Origin: Quillaja saponaria
Taxonomy: Eukaryota; Streptophyta; Magnoliopsida; Fabales; Quillajaceae
Direction of reading: 5' to 3'
Length of the DNA: 64,000 nt
NCBI GenBank assembly: GCA_029379385.1
Contig: CM055613.1
Location: 26,199,652-26,263,651, forward strand
A program made the position numbers and the translations under genes. The notes under the pieces were generated by a model. That model made no database searches. It saw nothing but the letters and a program-made list of their open reading frames with translations, and was not told the origin of the DNA. Below, piece by piece: positions 35,199-47,800 of this stretch. How positions within the stretch are numbered: position 1 is the first letter of the stretch; each line of letters starts with the position of its first letter.

Positions 35199-36168
35199 GT
35201 TAATTTATATTAGTCAATAGAATATAATCTCTGTATTGATATTGTTTACAATAGAAAGAACAATTTCTCTAATTCGATTTCCTTGAAAGTTTATTTGATT
35301 CGAGAGCTTGAAAGCTTGATCCCGAATGAAATGATGTTGATTCTTCAAAATGATGATTTGAATTGTTGTTGAGGATGTAGTTGATGGATCCTCACGGGCA
35401 TGTGGCTTGATCACGAGAGTCAAATGCTTGAGGCAAATTCGATTGTACAAAAAACGGTATTTGACTTGTTGTTCTTGTGAAATCACCAGTTGATTTGGAA
35501 TGAATTGTTGTGGCTTCTTGGGCTTTGAGCTTGGTCACGAAGTTGATTTCTTAGAAGATGGCTCATAGAGCTTGATCTCGAATAAGTTTTTTATTTTATT
35601 TTATTTATCACAAATTGGATTTAAATCTCTAGGTTTTGTGCTTGCTTAGAGATTATCTTTTGATGAACGGTTGAATGCTCGGATCTTTAATGATTGGAGA
35701 AAACTCTTGTTGTTGAAGGTTGGAGATTTCGCAAGGTCTTGAGACTTGAGTTCTGCAAAGCTCTAATGCTTCTCTTTTTTTTCCTCTTGTTCTCTCCTCT
35801 CTCTAAATGGTGAGTAAGCCCTCTATTTATAAAGTTTTAAGCAGAGCCCAATGTCACATGGCAAAGTCTTATTGGATAACATGTGTCATGCCTTTATTTG
35901 AGGATATTTATTTTCTCTTTGTCATAATTGACGCATGACAAGATTTTATTGGTCATAAATTGTCTACATGTAACTAACATGTAAATTATTTTAAACATAT
36001 GACATCTTGTGATTTATTTATTTAACGCCACATGTTATGTTTTTATTGGTCATCATTATTGCACATGAGAACTTCTATATGATGAATGACACTTTGTAAT
36101 TTATAGTTTTGATGCCTTGTAGATACGACGTGACAATTTATTATAAGCACAAAATTATTTATCCTACA
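35199..36168 (-). repeat. 5' LTR of LTR element at 31.5-36.2 kb
   Basis: The second copy of 31482-32437, about 970 bp. On the minus strand a TATAAATAGAGG box lies near 35832-35821, upstream of a GA-rich leader, which makes the element minus-strand. No clear primer binding site is seen at its inner edge, and a 5 bp flank match was not found, so the boundaries are approximate. Confidence 0.65.
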
Positions 36169-36507
36169 TTAGGGTCAGTATTATAATGCAAGAATGAAAC
36201 AAAATAGAACTTGTTTTGTGAATTTAACATTGAAAATGTTTAAGTAATTTATAATTAATTTTACAGATTCTAACAAATTATTGTCAACTGCGAAATTATA
36301 GTTGTAGTTAATACTAACTTTTGAGTTGTGATGTTTTTACTATTTTTATAAGAAATCATTCTAAATTAATCATACCAAATAGAAATTATTCAACATTAGT
36401 ATGTTCTAAAGATAGATATATTTATACAAGAATTAAAATTTGGTTGATTGTCAATGAATAAAATTTATATAATATTAGTATATAAGAAATTGATATGTAT
36501 CACTAAC

Positions 36508-37540
36508 TGTTAACACCAAAAAAATATGAAGGTGTGAGCCAAGTTAATTTGGGCTAGTTAGCTTGAGCTCAAAACGGCTAATGGACTGGGTCTGCTAACT
36601 AAATTTGGACATGGCTCAAATAATGTTAATTGGGTCAAGACTTATTTAATGGGCCACCTGGTTAGTTGAAATCAAGCCATATCTAGTATTTTTATTTGAA
36701 AGATAAAAGAAGATAATGGTTTGAATTTGAATCCCATTAAAATAGAGATTTTTGGTTAAAGGAGTTAAAAGAGGAGAAATAGTTGCTGGGAATGATTCAA
36801 AGAAAAGGATAAGGATAGAATTTATCCAAATTGGTTCAGAATTGGTATCTCAATAGGCTTTGACACTTTTTGGGCTTGTGGACTCGTGGAAACAAAATTG
36901 GGTCAGTCAGCTGAGCAGGGTTATTGGGTCTGCCGAGTTGGACCAAGTCAAGAGTAATTTGGTGCATTCAAACCGTATTCAACGTCAAACCCTATTTCTA
37001 AGGGATAATAGAGATATGAAGCACCAGAAAATTGTTATTCGGGCTAGCTGAGGTAGAAATCAGTTACTAAAAATCCAGGCATGTCAGCTGACAGGGGCTA
37101 TAACTCATTTCGGTTGTTAGCTATGATCCAACATTAGTAGATGCTTGGTTAGAAAGTTAAGGGAGAACGTGGCAAATAGGCTTAGTAGGGTAATGGCTAA
37201 TTTTCTTGTATAAATAGGATTAGAGTTATCATTTGTAAAAAACACACTCCAACGTTAAACAACAACAATTCAACTTCAATTCAATTCCTATTTTACATTC
37301 AGCCTTTAATAGTTTATTTATAGCATTTCTTTACATGCTTTATTTATAATATTTTTTTACATGCTTTATTGCACTTATTTATTGCTTTCCTTTATAAATT
37401 TATGCCCAATAGTTACATTTCAATTGTACCAAATCACTATGAGCTTTCTTTAGTATCCTAGGAACCCATTGTCTAAGAAATAGAGTCCTATTCTTAGCTA
37501 AATTGCTTGAACGTGAAAATCAAGAGTTACAAAGTTAGCC
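36508..37540 (+). repeat. Probable solo LTR
   Basis: The segment begins TGTTAACACC, carries a plus-strand TATAAATAGG box near 37210 followed by a CAACAACAATTCAACTTC-type leader, and has low coding potential. This is the layout of a plant gypsy LTR with U3 and R. The end is uncertain and no second copy is in the window. Confidence 0.4.
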
Positions 37541-39190
37541 AAGCCACCTTAGCTAATATCCATAGAAAAAAAATTTGCAATCACTAACATAAATCATCAC
37601 TATGATTTTAATGAAGTATATAAGCTAATGTATTATAATATTGTTTACTGACAACTTATTGGTTTTAAACATTGACAATAGATCATATAATAACTCTCAT
37701 TTATAATGTCAAACCAAATATAAGAGAACATCATACATCAACAATGGAGGTGTCTATCATTAATTATGATCCCGAGAGACTCCCACTTTTTTTGCCATTA
37801 ATGGAACACCGAAACACCGTGCGCTTTCCAAAAGTTCCCTCTCTCTTGCGCCATTTTTAGATCATGTCATTGTTTTGCCAAGATCCAACGACATTGAAGG
37901 GCAATACACTAGGGAAGGCTTGTTTCATATGGTGTTGGTTAATCGGCCAATGAATACGGAATACAAGTTTTATAATGGGATTTGGACACAGTGATAGATA
38001 AACTTATTGGGGTGTTTTTTTTAATACTTATACAAATAATTCATTAAATATAAAATTAAATAATAATATATAAGTTAATATTTGAATTCGATTCAAATTA
38101 GTCTCAAATAGGGATAATTTATATTATTTTCAGCCTAGTCATTGATACAATTATGTGTCTCCATGCCCAAAAGAAGGTTCAAAGTGCAATCACTGACAGC
38201 ATCTTAGTTATTCCTTTCAATTTATTTTTGTATGAATTTTTATTTTTAATATAGATCTGAATTCAACTTTGAATGTAGCTTTGTTTTCAGTTTTGATTTT
38301 TAGTTTATAGTTGTCAAAGTAGAATAAAAAATCATTTAATATGGAGACCGGGCCTATTTACTTCCATATTTTTTTTAACCAAAAAAAAGTCATGTAATAT
38401 TTACTTTTCCCCCTTAGAATTAATGTACTTCGAACATGATATAATATTTTATTTTTGGTACTGTAATTTTTATTTTCTCAACTTGGACGTAAACTCTCAT
38501 TATAAACCAACAATTTGACACGATTTTTCTTCTTTATTTTATTTATTAATTTTAAAATTTAGAAGATTATGTTGTAGGTAAGAAAATGATGAGAAAAAAA
38601 AAAATTTCAAAGTTGTAATGTGGTGGGCTTCCTATCTGAAAAATAGTCTTTACAATATATGCTATTAATATGTTTACTCCAAACATATGTTATTTCAATT
38701 AATTTGAACTTGTTTATAAAAACCAAAAAGATTTCACCAAAAATAAGTAAATCCTTTCTATAGAATAGTATAAATATGCAATTATTATGTATTCATAACT
38801 CCATGAATATACTAATAGTAGAAATAACTATTTTGTTGTTGTAATTATATTAGGAAGTTTTGGATCACTTTTCACTTCTTAAATATTTATTCAAACCTTC
38901 TTGCAATAGTTCATTCTAATTATATTTAAGAATATATAATTATCCTAATCTTCTAAAATGAAAATCAAGTATCAATCTTTTTTTCTTTATTATGGAGAAT
39001 TGTATAGGAGTTTATTTATTTAATTTTTTTTTGTCAGGTTTGATAAGAAAATGAAATAAATATATGAAAATAAGATAAAAGAAAAAGAAACTATGAAGTT
39101 AATTAAAATATCAAATTATCAAGTCCAAATAAGGCAAGGGAATATATCATGAGAAATTGAAAGTACGGTGGCCCTGAAATGGGAGAACCC
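37541..39190. other. Intergenic region upstream of KRP, no gene seen
   Basis: Strongly AT-rich. The last part (39190-39323) has CCAATAGG and CT-rich tracts that suit a plant promoter and leader, but no firm TATA box was identified. Confidence 0.45.
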
Positions 39191-39304
39191 CAACCCTACC
39201 TTTTTCTCCTTTCCAATAGGCAGTACAAATACCAACCTCTCCCCAGCATTCTCTCTCTCTAGCCATCAATAGCAAACAACCTTCACCCCTCTCTCTCTCC
39301 CTCC

Positions 39305-39316
39305 ATGCGAGCTTAG
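39305..39316 (+). promoter_or_regulatory. Minimal upstream ORF before KRP start
   Basis: ATG CGA GCT TAG encodes Met-Arg-Ala-stop and ends seven bases before the KRP start codon. It would lie in any mRNA whose leader includes the CT-rich tract at 39250-39303. Termination so close to the main ATG could reduce initiation there. Whether the leader includes it depends on the transcription start, which I cannot see. Confidence 0.4.
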
Positions 39317-39323
39317 CATTCTG

Positions 39324-41875
39324 ATGGTCAAGTACATGAGGAAGGCCAAAACAACTGGCGAAGTGGCAGTGATGGAGGTATCACAGTCCTCCCTTGGCGT
39401 CCGAACCCGAGCCAAAACCCTAGCTTTGCAACGACTACAGGCATCTCCGGCGATTGCGCCGGCGAGCTCAGGTTCTTACCTCCAACTGCGAAGTCGGCGA
39501 CTGGAAAAGCCACCGATTGTGGTGCAGAGCCATGACTCGAAGCGACAGAGACAGACTTCTAAACAAAGCGGCGTACAAAACCCTAAACCGAGCTCGAATA
39601 CTAAGGCGAGTTCGAGGCTAAGGGTGGCTTCGGTATCCTCCGAACCTAATGGGTCGGTTTTACTTGGGCGCGTGAGCAACAGCGAGGATGTTCAAGAGGC
39701 CGAGGAGGCTGATAAAACGGTGGGTAAGGAGGAGGGAATACAAGAAATTAACGAAATTGTTGATGTTGGTGTTGAAGAAGCTTCATTTGGAGAAAATGTT
39801 TTGGATTTCGAAGGTAGAGAGAGGTGGGTTCGCGATAGTTGTTTTGCTATTTGACTTTTTGGTTGATGTTTTACTACTATTTATTTCTACTAGTTCAATA
39901 CTTATAAGCACATCTCTCCAAGGAAGATGACATAAAGGTCTTTTATTTTTTTATTTGAATCTTTTGTTGGTTCGATTGCCTGTTTGGCTTCAGTGCAATG
40001 AAGAAATGAGATTGAAGGGTTTTAATGTTTTAATTCGGAAAGAAGGATAATTTTTATAATTGTTGTTACTGCATGTTGATCTGTGGATTGTGGTGACCTT
40101 TTAGTTGTGGTGAAACCAGAGAGCTTCACAGAGCAAAATTAATTCAATTTCTCTTTTCGCCCATTACATATATTTTTCTTTCCAAATCTTAATGCTTTCC
40201 TGTAATTGACATGTATTTTATTTGTGCAATGATTTTTATAAATAATTTAAATTGTTGTCAATGATTATTAAACGTCTAACTGATAGATTCTCTTTGCGCC
40301 CAAGATTTTGTAGTGTATGTGTTTTTTTTTTTTTTTTTTTTTTAACAAACTTCTGAGTTTGGTTTGATTATTGCTGAAAATGAAGGTGTCAGTCTTTTGA
40401 CAGAAGGAACAATTAAGACCTGTGGTTTTTGAATTATTTTTCTTTTGGTAAAATTCCTGGAAAATTTGATGCTGCTGTCTTGATTTTTTTGGGAGGGAAC
40501 TTTTCCGTAAACAGAACCTAGACATCCAGAAAATCTATGGTGAAACCAATCCAGCTTTGTCACTTGTTCCCGCTTTCTTTGCAGCCAAAAGGTACCCTAG
40601 TATTTGGGCTTCCTCCATTGTGCTTAGGAAGGAAAAAGTGGTATTTAAATGCTTTGCTCTTCTGCTTTTTTCAATAAAAGCGGTCTAATTAATTGGGGCT
40701 GTGTTTGTTGTTGTTTATAATACTATTCTTTGTTATGATTTGGTTAGTTACACTTTTCATAACTTCTTTTAGTTCGGGACTCCCTTTTGGATGTTTTGTT
40801 TGTGTGTTTGCATCCAATCATGGATTTTGTTGGAAGAGAGATAGTATTTGTGACGTATTTACCAGTTATCTTCTTTTGTTACCTAGTTTGTGTCTTTGTT
40901 TGGTGGAGTTTCAATAATATAACTTGGGATCTCATACCTTATGTTTCAATTTCCTTCTTTTGGTTCGAACTTTTTGTTTTGTTAAGGGTAAATTTGTACA
41001 TGTACATTGTTTTCTGTTATTTATCCCAAAAAAGTAAATAAAGTATAAACAAAGGCCAATCCTTGCAGCACTACAGAGATTTGGGGGAAAGGAGTTTTGT
41101 CTAGTGAGTGTGCATGGTCTTAGTTCCTGCAAGGCATGAGCTCTAAGTAGGTTAAACTCTCGGAGCTGCTTATCTTCTCAGGCATACAAAAGAGAGAATG
41201 GTGCTTATGGAACAAAAAGATTTGATTTTATTTACTTGGGGCTCTGGACTTGGTTTGCTTAGTTCAAATTTTTGTTTGGTGAGGTCCTGTCAGGATAGGG
41301 AAGACATATATGGGTTTTTTTGCATTATTGGGGTGGCAAATGAGAGATAGCTAGTTACACTTCTTTGGTTTGTTTCAAACTTGTGTCTTGTTGAAAATTT
41401 GTTGCAATCTTCCTTTTTGCCTCCAGTCCCTTGTTTTTACTGATGGTTACATTAGGATTATTTCTTTTTAATTTCTTTGCAACAGGAGCACTAGGGAATC
41501 CACACCTTGCAGTTTGATAAGGGACCCTGAAACTATTGGGACGCCTGGCTCAAGTACCAGGCCTACAAGCTCAACTGAAGCTAACCGAAGAATAGAGAAC
41601 TCAATGCGGAGACAAATCCCAACGGCACATGAAATGGATGAATTCTTTGCTGGTGCTGAAGAAGAGCAGCAAAAACAATTCATTAAGAAGTATGCTATAT
41701 TTTCTAATTATGCGAACTTTGAAATTATTCATTCTTTCAAGATTTAAGGTTCATTATATCCTTGTCCCATGATCTAATTTAATTTTCAATGTGGTTCATC
41801 TTCAGGTACAACTATGATCCTGTGAATGATAAGCCACTCCCAGGTAGATATGAATGGGAGAAATTGGACCCCTAG
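39324..41875 (+). CDS. KRP: Cyclin-dependent kinase inhibitor, Kip-related protein (KRP/ICK)
   Basis: Three coding exons (39324-39823, 41486-41689, 41806-41875) joined by GT-AG introns of 1662 and 116 bases give a 257-residue protein. KRPs bind cyclin D/CDKA complexes in the nucleus and restrain the G1/S and endocycle transitions. The N-terminus MVKYMRKAK and the block [13 protein letters not shown] (residues 26-38) match the KRP3/KRP4-type subgroup, where the second residue is usually Gly. YLQLRSRRL (52-60) is the next KRP motif. [10 protein letters not shown] follows the first splice junction. The C-terminal CDK-inhibitor domain runs from [10 protein letters not shown] to the stop, including [21 protein letters not shown]. 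Basic KRQRQ (73-77) may serve nuclear import. Exon phases are consistent throughout, and no lesion is seen. It is convergent with the adenylate kinase gene. A possible poly(A) signal AATAAA is at 42303. Confidence 0.93.
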
Positions 41876-42309
41876 AGGGCCGGTATGAGTTGTTTCAGGA
41901 CTTCTTTTCCTGCACATTCTCAGTTGATCTTGATATTAGGATCTTTGAAGTAGCAGGAGTTAGGTCTAGTTGCAATGGTGATGGTGTTATTTCCATTTTC
42001 CATCACCTTCAGTCACCCTTATTTTACTTGTAAAGAAAGTAGGACTGTCAACATGTGTAGACTAATGGTCTGTAACATAACAGAGGTAATTAGTACACAA
42101 CAAATACTAATCAAAGTCCTTTGTCTAACAAGATCATCTGAGAGGGGAAGGGTAAGAAGTGGTTTGTAGAGTTAGGGATCAGTCTATTAGGTCAGTCTGA
42201 GGTACAGAAATTTACTTTAGATTTTCTTTTTCTCTTGTACTGTATTTTCCTTTCTTTTCTTTGTCTATACATGTACTGATGGAACTTGAAAAATTCCCAG
42301 GGAATAAAA

Positions 42310-43730
42310 ATGGCCCATTTTCCCCTCTCCATGTTTGTCTCTTCCTCTGTCATCTACTATATATATAGTTAAACTTTGGCCTCATTAAACCATCTGAAAT
42401 GCTTTCATCATCTTTAGATGATACAAGCCAGCATTTTGGCCTGAAGCGAGATAGGAAAAAGCCTGCTGTGTTTTTAACCACTTAAGTGATAATGGTTGGT
42501 GGTGTTGCTGCTAGTGGTGGGGTAACATTAATGTTGGTGGTGTCGGATGGATTAATCTTGTCTTCTCTATTATCATGTCCTTTATAGTTTTCTATAACCT
42601 TATTCTAGGGAATGTATTCCAGCATTATTTAAGGCAAAGGATGAGTGAGAACAGAATCAGAGACTGAAAAAAGCACAGGTCTACAATTAGTTTTAAACTA
42701 CTACAGTGTTTGGCAGGTGAAAGGAGGACGGATTGGAACTTCCAAATTACAGTATTTTAGGGTGAAAGTTTTTGGCTCTATCTGATGTATTATTAGCAAT
42801 GATTTCTGAAATGGGGGATGGAGTGGTGCAGGTTTGGGCTCTTCAGGCTGAGCAAGAGCAACTGTTGTTTCTAACTTTTTCATTTGAAATAATATTTTGT
42901 TCAATAACAGTTTTGTTAGATAGATGGAGAAAGTAACTACATGTTTCCCGTTCATGTTCTTTATCCTTTGATTTGCCTATTGTTGGAAGCTGATGCTTAA
43001 TGATTCTCTTGTAAGTAAAGCTTATTGACAATGATCTGTGAACACCTTACTTAATGTTCTTGATCGGTTTTTGTTTAGCTCGAAGGTTGCATGAGTTATT
43101 TATGTTTGTGTCAGGACCTCGAATGGTTGGTTTAGTGGCATTTGCTGCCCCTCCTGTTCAGAAGGTTCAAAGCTTACGTGAGGGTTTATTTCTCTCTCTA
43201 ATAAAAAGAAGTTTAAAAAAAGTCACCTATGTTTGAAGGTTCAATGCTTAAGTGAGGGTTTATTTCTCTCTCTAATAAAAAGAAGTTTAAAAAAAAGTCA
43301 TCTATGTTTTGGAGATGATGAATTATTTTTAATTTTTTCAATGAATTTTGAAAAACTAAATAAATAAATATACGTGACTGTGACTTATCACAGAAGATGC
43401 TTTTCCAAGTCTCTGTCAAAGAGGTCCTAAAATTTCTAACACCGACTAATTCTTTAACGGCCACAATCAAGAAAGAGGAGGAAAATCTTCATTTCCATCA
43501 AGAAAGCATTAAAAGAACTGCATATATCCTTTTAGCAATTTTTTTTTTTTTTTTTTGCAAATTTTTTGCCTATTTTTTATATTTTACTTTTGCAATATTA
43601 GTAGTATTCTTCAACTGCATAATCAAATAAAGTTTAAATGAGAGTAATGCAGAAATAAGCATTACTGCCTACCAACTGCTATCATTCTTCAGAAGTTAAA
43701 TTGGTTCTTCCATTTAACTTTGTCTTGACT
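42310..43730. other. Intergenic between KRP and adenylate kinase; no confident gene
   Basis: Contains a 74 bp tandem duplication (43161-43309) and A/T runs. Short open frames lack recognisable motifs. Confidence 0.5.
43161..43309. repeat. Tandem duplication, 74 bp period
   Basis: GAAGGTTCAA begins at 43161 and again at 43235. Both units continue through GTGAGGGTTTATTTCTCTCT, AATAAAAAGAAGTTTAAAAA and GTCA(C/T)CTATGTTT. Only a few differences are seen, so the duplication is fairly recent. Confidence 0.85.
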
Positions 43731-43764
43731 GAAGCAATGTTCATTCACACGTCACCAGTATTTT

Positions 43765-43925
43765 GAGTTTTTGTGATTGGAATAAGAATTAAGAAGGTTG
43801 TTGTAGTGGCCAGTGGGTGTTGAATATTACTTTGCCTGGTATTGGATGAAACTGAGGAATCTTCAATTTCCAATGAAACCTTTCCTCTGTTTACAGTTGT
43901 GTGAGGACAGATTCTATCATCAAAC
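43765..43925 (-). other. Unidentified coding-like segment
   Basis: The minus strand has an open stretch with non-repetitive composition (RICPHTTVNRGKVSLEIE... then SSVSSNTRQSN). A CAG acceptor-like site precedes AGGAAAGG, and a GTAATA donor-like site follows AGGCAAA. I do not recognise a family. Together with 44489-44630 it might be part of a decayed or unannotated minus-strand gene. Confidence 0.15.
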
Positions 43926-44488
43926 AATATTCAAATGGGCATTGATTGTTTCCTAACCCAATACAAGACTATTAACAAAGAGAACCCCTTATACTCACAC
44001 TGCATGAGGGCACAAGCGTCTTTTGCAGAAAATTTAATGGTCCACCATTAATTTCTCCTTCCCATCTTCATTATACAATTGAAGATAAAGAAGAAAAAAA
44101 AAGAATATATTCCAAGAATACCGTGAATCCATCTACATAGCAAATTAAGTGGGTTGACCCAAATCCGGTATAAAAAATTGGAAGGGACAATGAGTCAACT
44201 ATTGGGACACTGTATGTCTTTATAATTAACTGCCTGAATCCTAAACCAAGACACTGCACAGCCTCTTTTTACTTCTATTCTAAGCAATCATCTGTAGCTT
44301 TTACAAGGCTGCCAATTTCAAGTTTCAACAATTAACACTACCTAAGCAATGAGATACAATGAAAAACTCCAACTTACAAAAGGCTATAATCTTCAAGAGG
44401 TTGAAACCAGCAACAGTAATCACAATATAATAGTTCTCCAGCTCCAGTGATCAATGTAAAAGTTATATATATGCAACTTACCTCCATC

Positions 44489-44630
44489 CCACTGTCGAGG
44501 CCCCAAACCACAATAAGGAATGAGAAGCACGGGTTTATAATGTGAGGAAAATTCTTTTTCGATCTTTGGACTCTTCAGCTCTCTATCATTTGCATTATCT
44601 CTATTTAACGTTGGGAAAGACTACCACTTG
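44489..44630 (-). other. Unidentified coding-like exon with a good splice donor
   Basis: The minus strand reads through ...KSPKIEKEF...YKPVLLIPYCGLGPRQWDG and then a GTAAGT donor near 44482. The composition is protein-like. It lies just beyond the adenylate kinase stop codon in the same orientation. I cannot assign it. It might be a 3'-UTR segment, a gene-fragment insertion or an exon of another gene. Confidence 0.2.
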
Positions 44631-44816
44631 ACCTTCAAGCTCTGATTGTAATGATGAGTGTTGCCTAAAACCAAACGTGCTTGTTGATCATTATTATCCA
44701 AAGAACATGGCAGAAAAAGTGAAGCTGCACAATAGCGAGAGATAAAGAGATGAAGTGGTGTACAGTATGGAAACTTTGCGGCATAAATACTTACTAAGTA
44801 CCACTTTCCATTCTAC

Positions 44817-47800
44817 TCAAAATATGCCACTCAAGAAGCCCCTGGGAAAAATAGAGATACATAAAGCACATGAGAAGAAAATCAGTACTTGTGATTATCA
44901 TAAAAGGAAAAATAAAAAAGAAGAGGGGGAGAGAGAGGGATTTCTAGTATAACAAAGATAAATGATTCTCACCAGAAGCCTGAGGCTTTTTCATTTTTAT
45001 TCCTGCAAAAAGTTGAGATGGAAAGCAGTTTTTTCACGGTGAAATATAAAGGAAGAACATCAAGATAGCACCAAGTGATCCTAGAAAATTTAGATATGAC
45101 CATTGATATCACTTACTTTGGTTTTCCTTCAAAGGCATCATTGATTTCATCTGTACTTGGCCTTTCTGTAAATGTAGACAAGATAACATACTTTTCTTTC
45201 CCAGATGGTTCATCTACCCTCTTGTATAATTCATAACGATATGGCTAAGACATCCTGAAATCAAATGTGTGAGTACTTACAGGCACTATTGTGGCAATGC
45301 TTCTGGTAATAACGTACAAAAAGATATACAACCTTAATTTAGTTAATTATACACACTGTGCATTGTGTAACAAGGCATGAATGTGAAGGAAATAACATAA
45401 TAATCTATGTATAAATTATGCATATTTACAATTGGAAACAGGCATTGTGTCAACTAAAAACTTGCTTCACACTATTGCAATTAATTACATTTGTTTATGT
45501 GGACCTAGGTAGTATCATCTTTGACTTCATTTTTCTTCTATCAGTTTCTTATTATTGAAAATAATCAAAGGGAGAAAGATTCTTGATTTCTACCATCTCA
45601 AAATCAAATTGCTTCTTGTCTTCTCACAACCATGCAAAGAAAAGTAAGAAAAAAGAAAGAATTAGCAGAAACCAGCAAGAATTTAACACCACCTCACCGG
45701 AGTGCTCCCATTATGGGATATTGAGTTCCTGCATAATAGAGAAGCCGAAAGAAATAGCAAATTTGGAATGATGCAGCATACTCGAGTCTCTTGTCCCTTC
45801 CCATTGTCTATAAAGAGAATGAACAGTTAGAGCCTTATGGTTATCTAATATAATAAGATTTTTATGATTTTCGGGTTCCGTACTTACTTGCATAATACCA
45901 CTTGAACCGGGTAAATCCTGAACCCAGAGATAAAGAGAAATGTAAACTTCACAAAAAAAGTAACTATTTGTACAAAATACTAAGAAATAAGAGGATGCAG
46001 TTCTGCATAGTAAGCATAATTAAGTGCCATGGGACAATATTTTATTCATCAGGCAGCTAATTGAGGTTTCTTTCCTAAATCTAGGTAAAAAGAAGTAGAC
46101 AGAACTGTATATTTTCCTTAATCTCTTTCTTTAAAAGAGTGTAATAAAGAAAGTTTAGATAAAGAAGAAAATGAAGGCCAGGATATACTTACTTGAGGGT
46201 GTTGTTAACTCAAACGTTTCTCTTTTTATTTTTAACTTTTGATAGTTCAATACATCACTCAGTGTTATCAAAGGCCGCATAAGGAGCAAAAGGCGCAAGG
46301 CGCAGACCCCTGGCCTATGCACCTCTAAAGGCAGGCACTAACACTAAGGCGCTGCCTAGGCATACTTGGCGCGAGCCTTTTCCATATTCTGAGGCGCACA
46401 CAAGGCAAACATAAAGCGCAACAACTGATTTTTTGAGTAAAACTCTTCAGTTTTTAAGTTTTCTCATAATTAAGAAGAGTCAAACATTAGGAAGAGTCCT
46501 AATAGAAATCAGAAAGGTCCCTAAAACATTAAAAAAAACATAACTCAGCTGCTGAGCAAAATTCTGAATCAAGCAGCCTACGGACTGAAGACTAAGCTTC
46601 CCTATTTCCTAGCCAAAAAACAAAGCATATTCTCAGTGTAAGTCTGCCTATTATCTATCATATTTTTCAATTACTTTCTCAATCTTCTTCTAATCTTCTT
46701 CATCTTCTACTTATTCTAATCCTTGCTTAATCTAATATCTCGTATTATACAAAAAGCAGAGCGTATAGTGTTAGGTTTTACATGCTGTAAGCTTAGAATC
46801 ATTGTAGGTAGATTTTTTTATTAGATGTGCACCTAACTTTGCTAAGGCGCGCACCTGCGCCTTGTGCCTAGGCTCTAGGGACCCCTAGCACCTAGGTGCA
46901 CCTTGAGCCTTTGATAACACTGACATCACTGACTTCAACTCAACAGTGCTGTTAGTATTTAGTAATGAAGATCAGACCAATTATTCTTACAAGGTATTCG
47001 GGCCTATAATAGTGTCGATTGCCAAGACTTTCAACACATAATATAATAAAAAAATGGTACTTCTGAATCTGTGCTTTCTCTCGATAAGCTTATGCAGGAA
47101 ACCATAATTTTGAAAAAGTGGGTTGCTCCTATGAACAGCTTTCGGGTCAGCATGGTTAGAAAAGCTTCAGTCAGACCACTATAAACTTCTTCGACATAAT
47201 GGCAAGGATGCCAACCTTAAGCCAAGGCTGCTATCACCGTCATTGCTCCCTATGTAGGGACTTTCAGTATCATATCACATAATTGTAGTTGATTATCCAT
47301 GTCATGCAGTCAAGTCTAGGTAAGTTCATGATTAGATCATTAATAAACAAAAACAAAAACAAAAAAACAGAGAGAAAGAAGATAAAGACTTCAGGATTTA
47401 GATAAATGGATTGTTCTAGGTCAGCATATTCAGAAAAAGATCCTAGTGCGCAATTTTCATTCCATGAAAGCAGTTTCAGCCAAGGAATTGTGTACTGAAC
47501 CTTTAGCCTAGGATTGATTAGGATAACTGGTCTCTGTCCAGCAGCATCAGTCATGCCTTTTAGATCCTGTATATTAAACTTAATAATCATTAAAAGTCCA
47601 AAAGGAAACCAAAAGCTTGTCAAGTAATGTATAATAAAGGGGGAAGGGGGAAAAGAATAAAAAAGGATGTTGCCATTTCAGATTTTGTTTGTCCCGTACA
47701 TCAATGATACAGTTCCCTACTGCATTTTGAGGAGCCACTAGGATAAACATGTCATCTTGCTCATCAACCTCTTTGGAACCTGCCATTGGAAATTCAGAAG

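Noticed and set aside
42701..43236. Short frames between KRP and adenylate kinase
   Set aside because: No motif, no splice-supported continuation, and opposite-strand overlaps.
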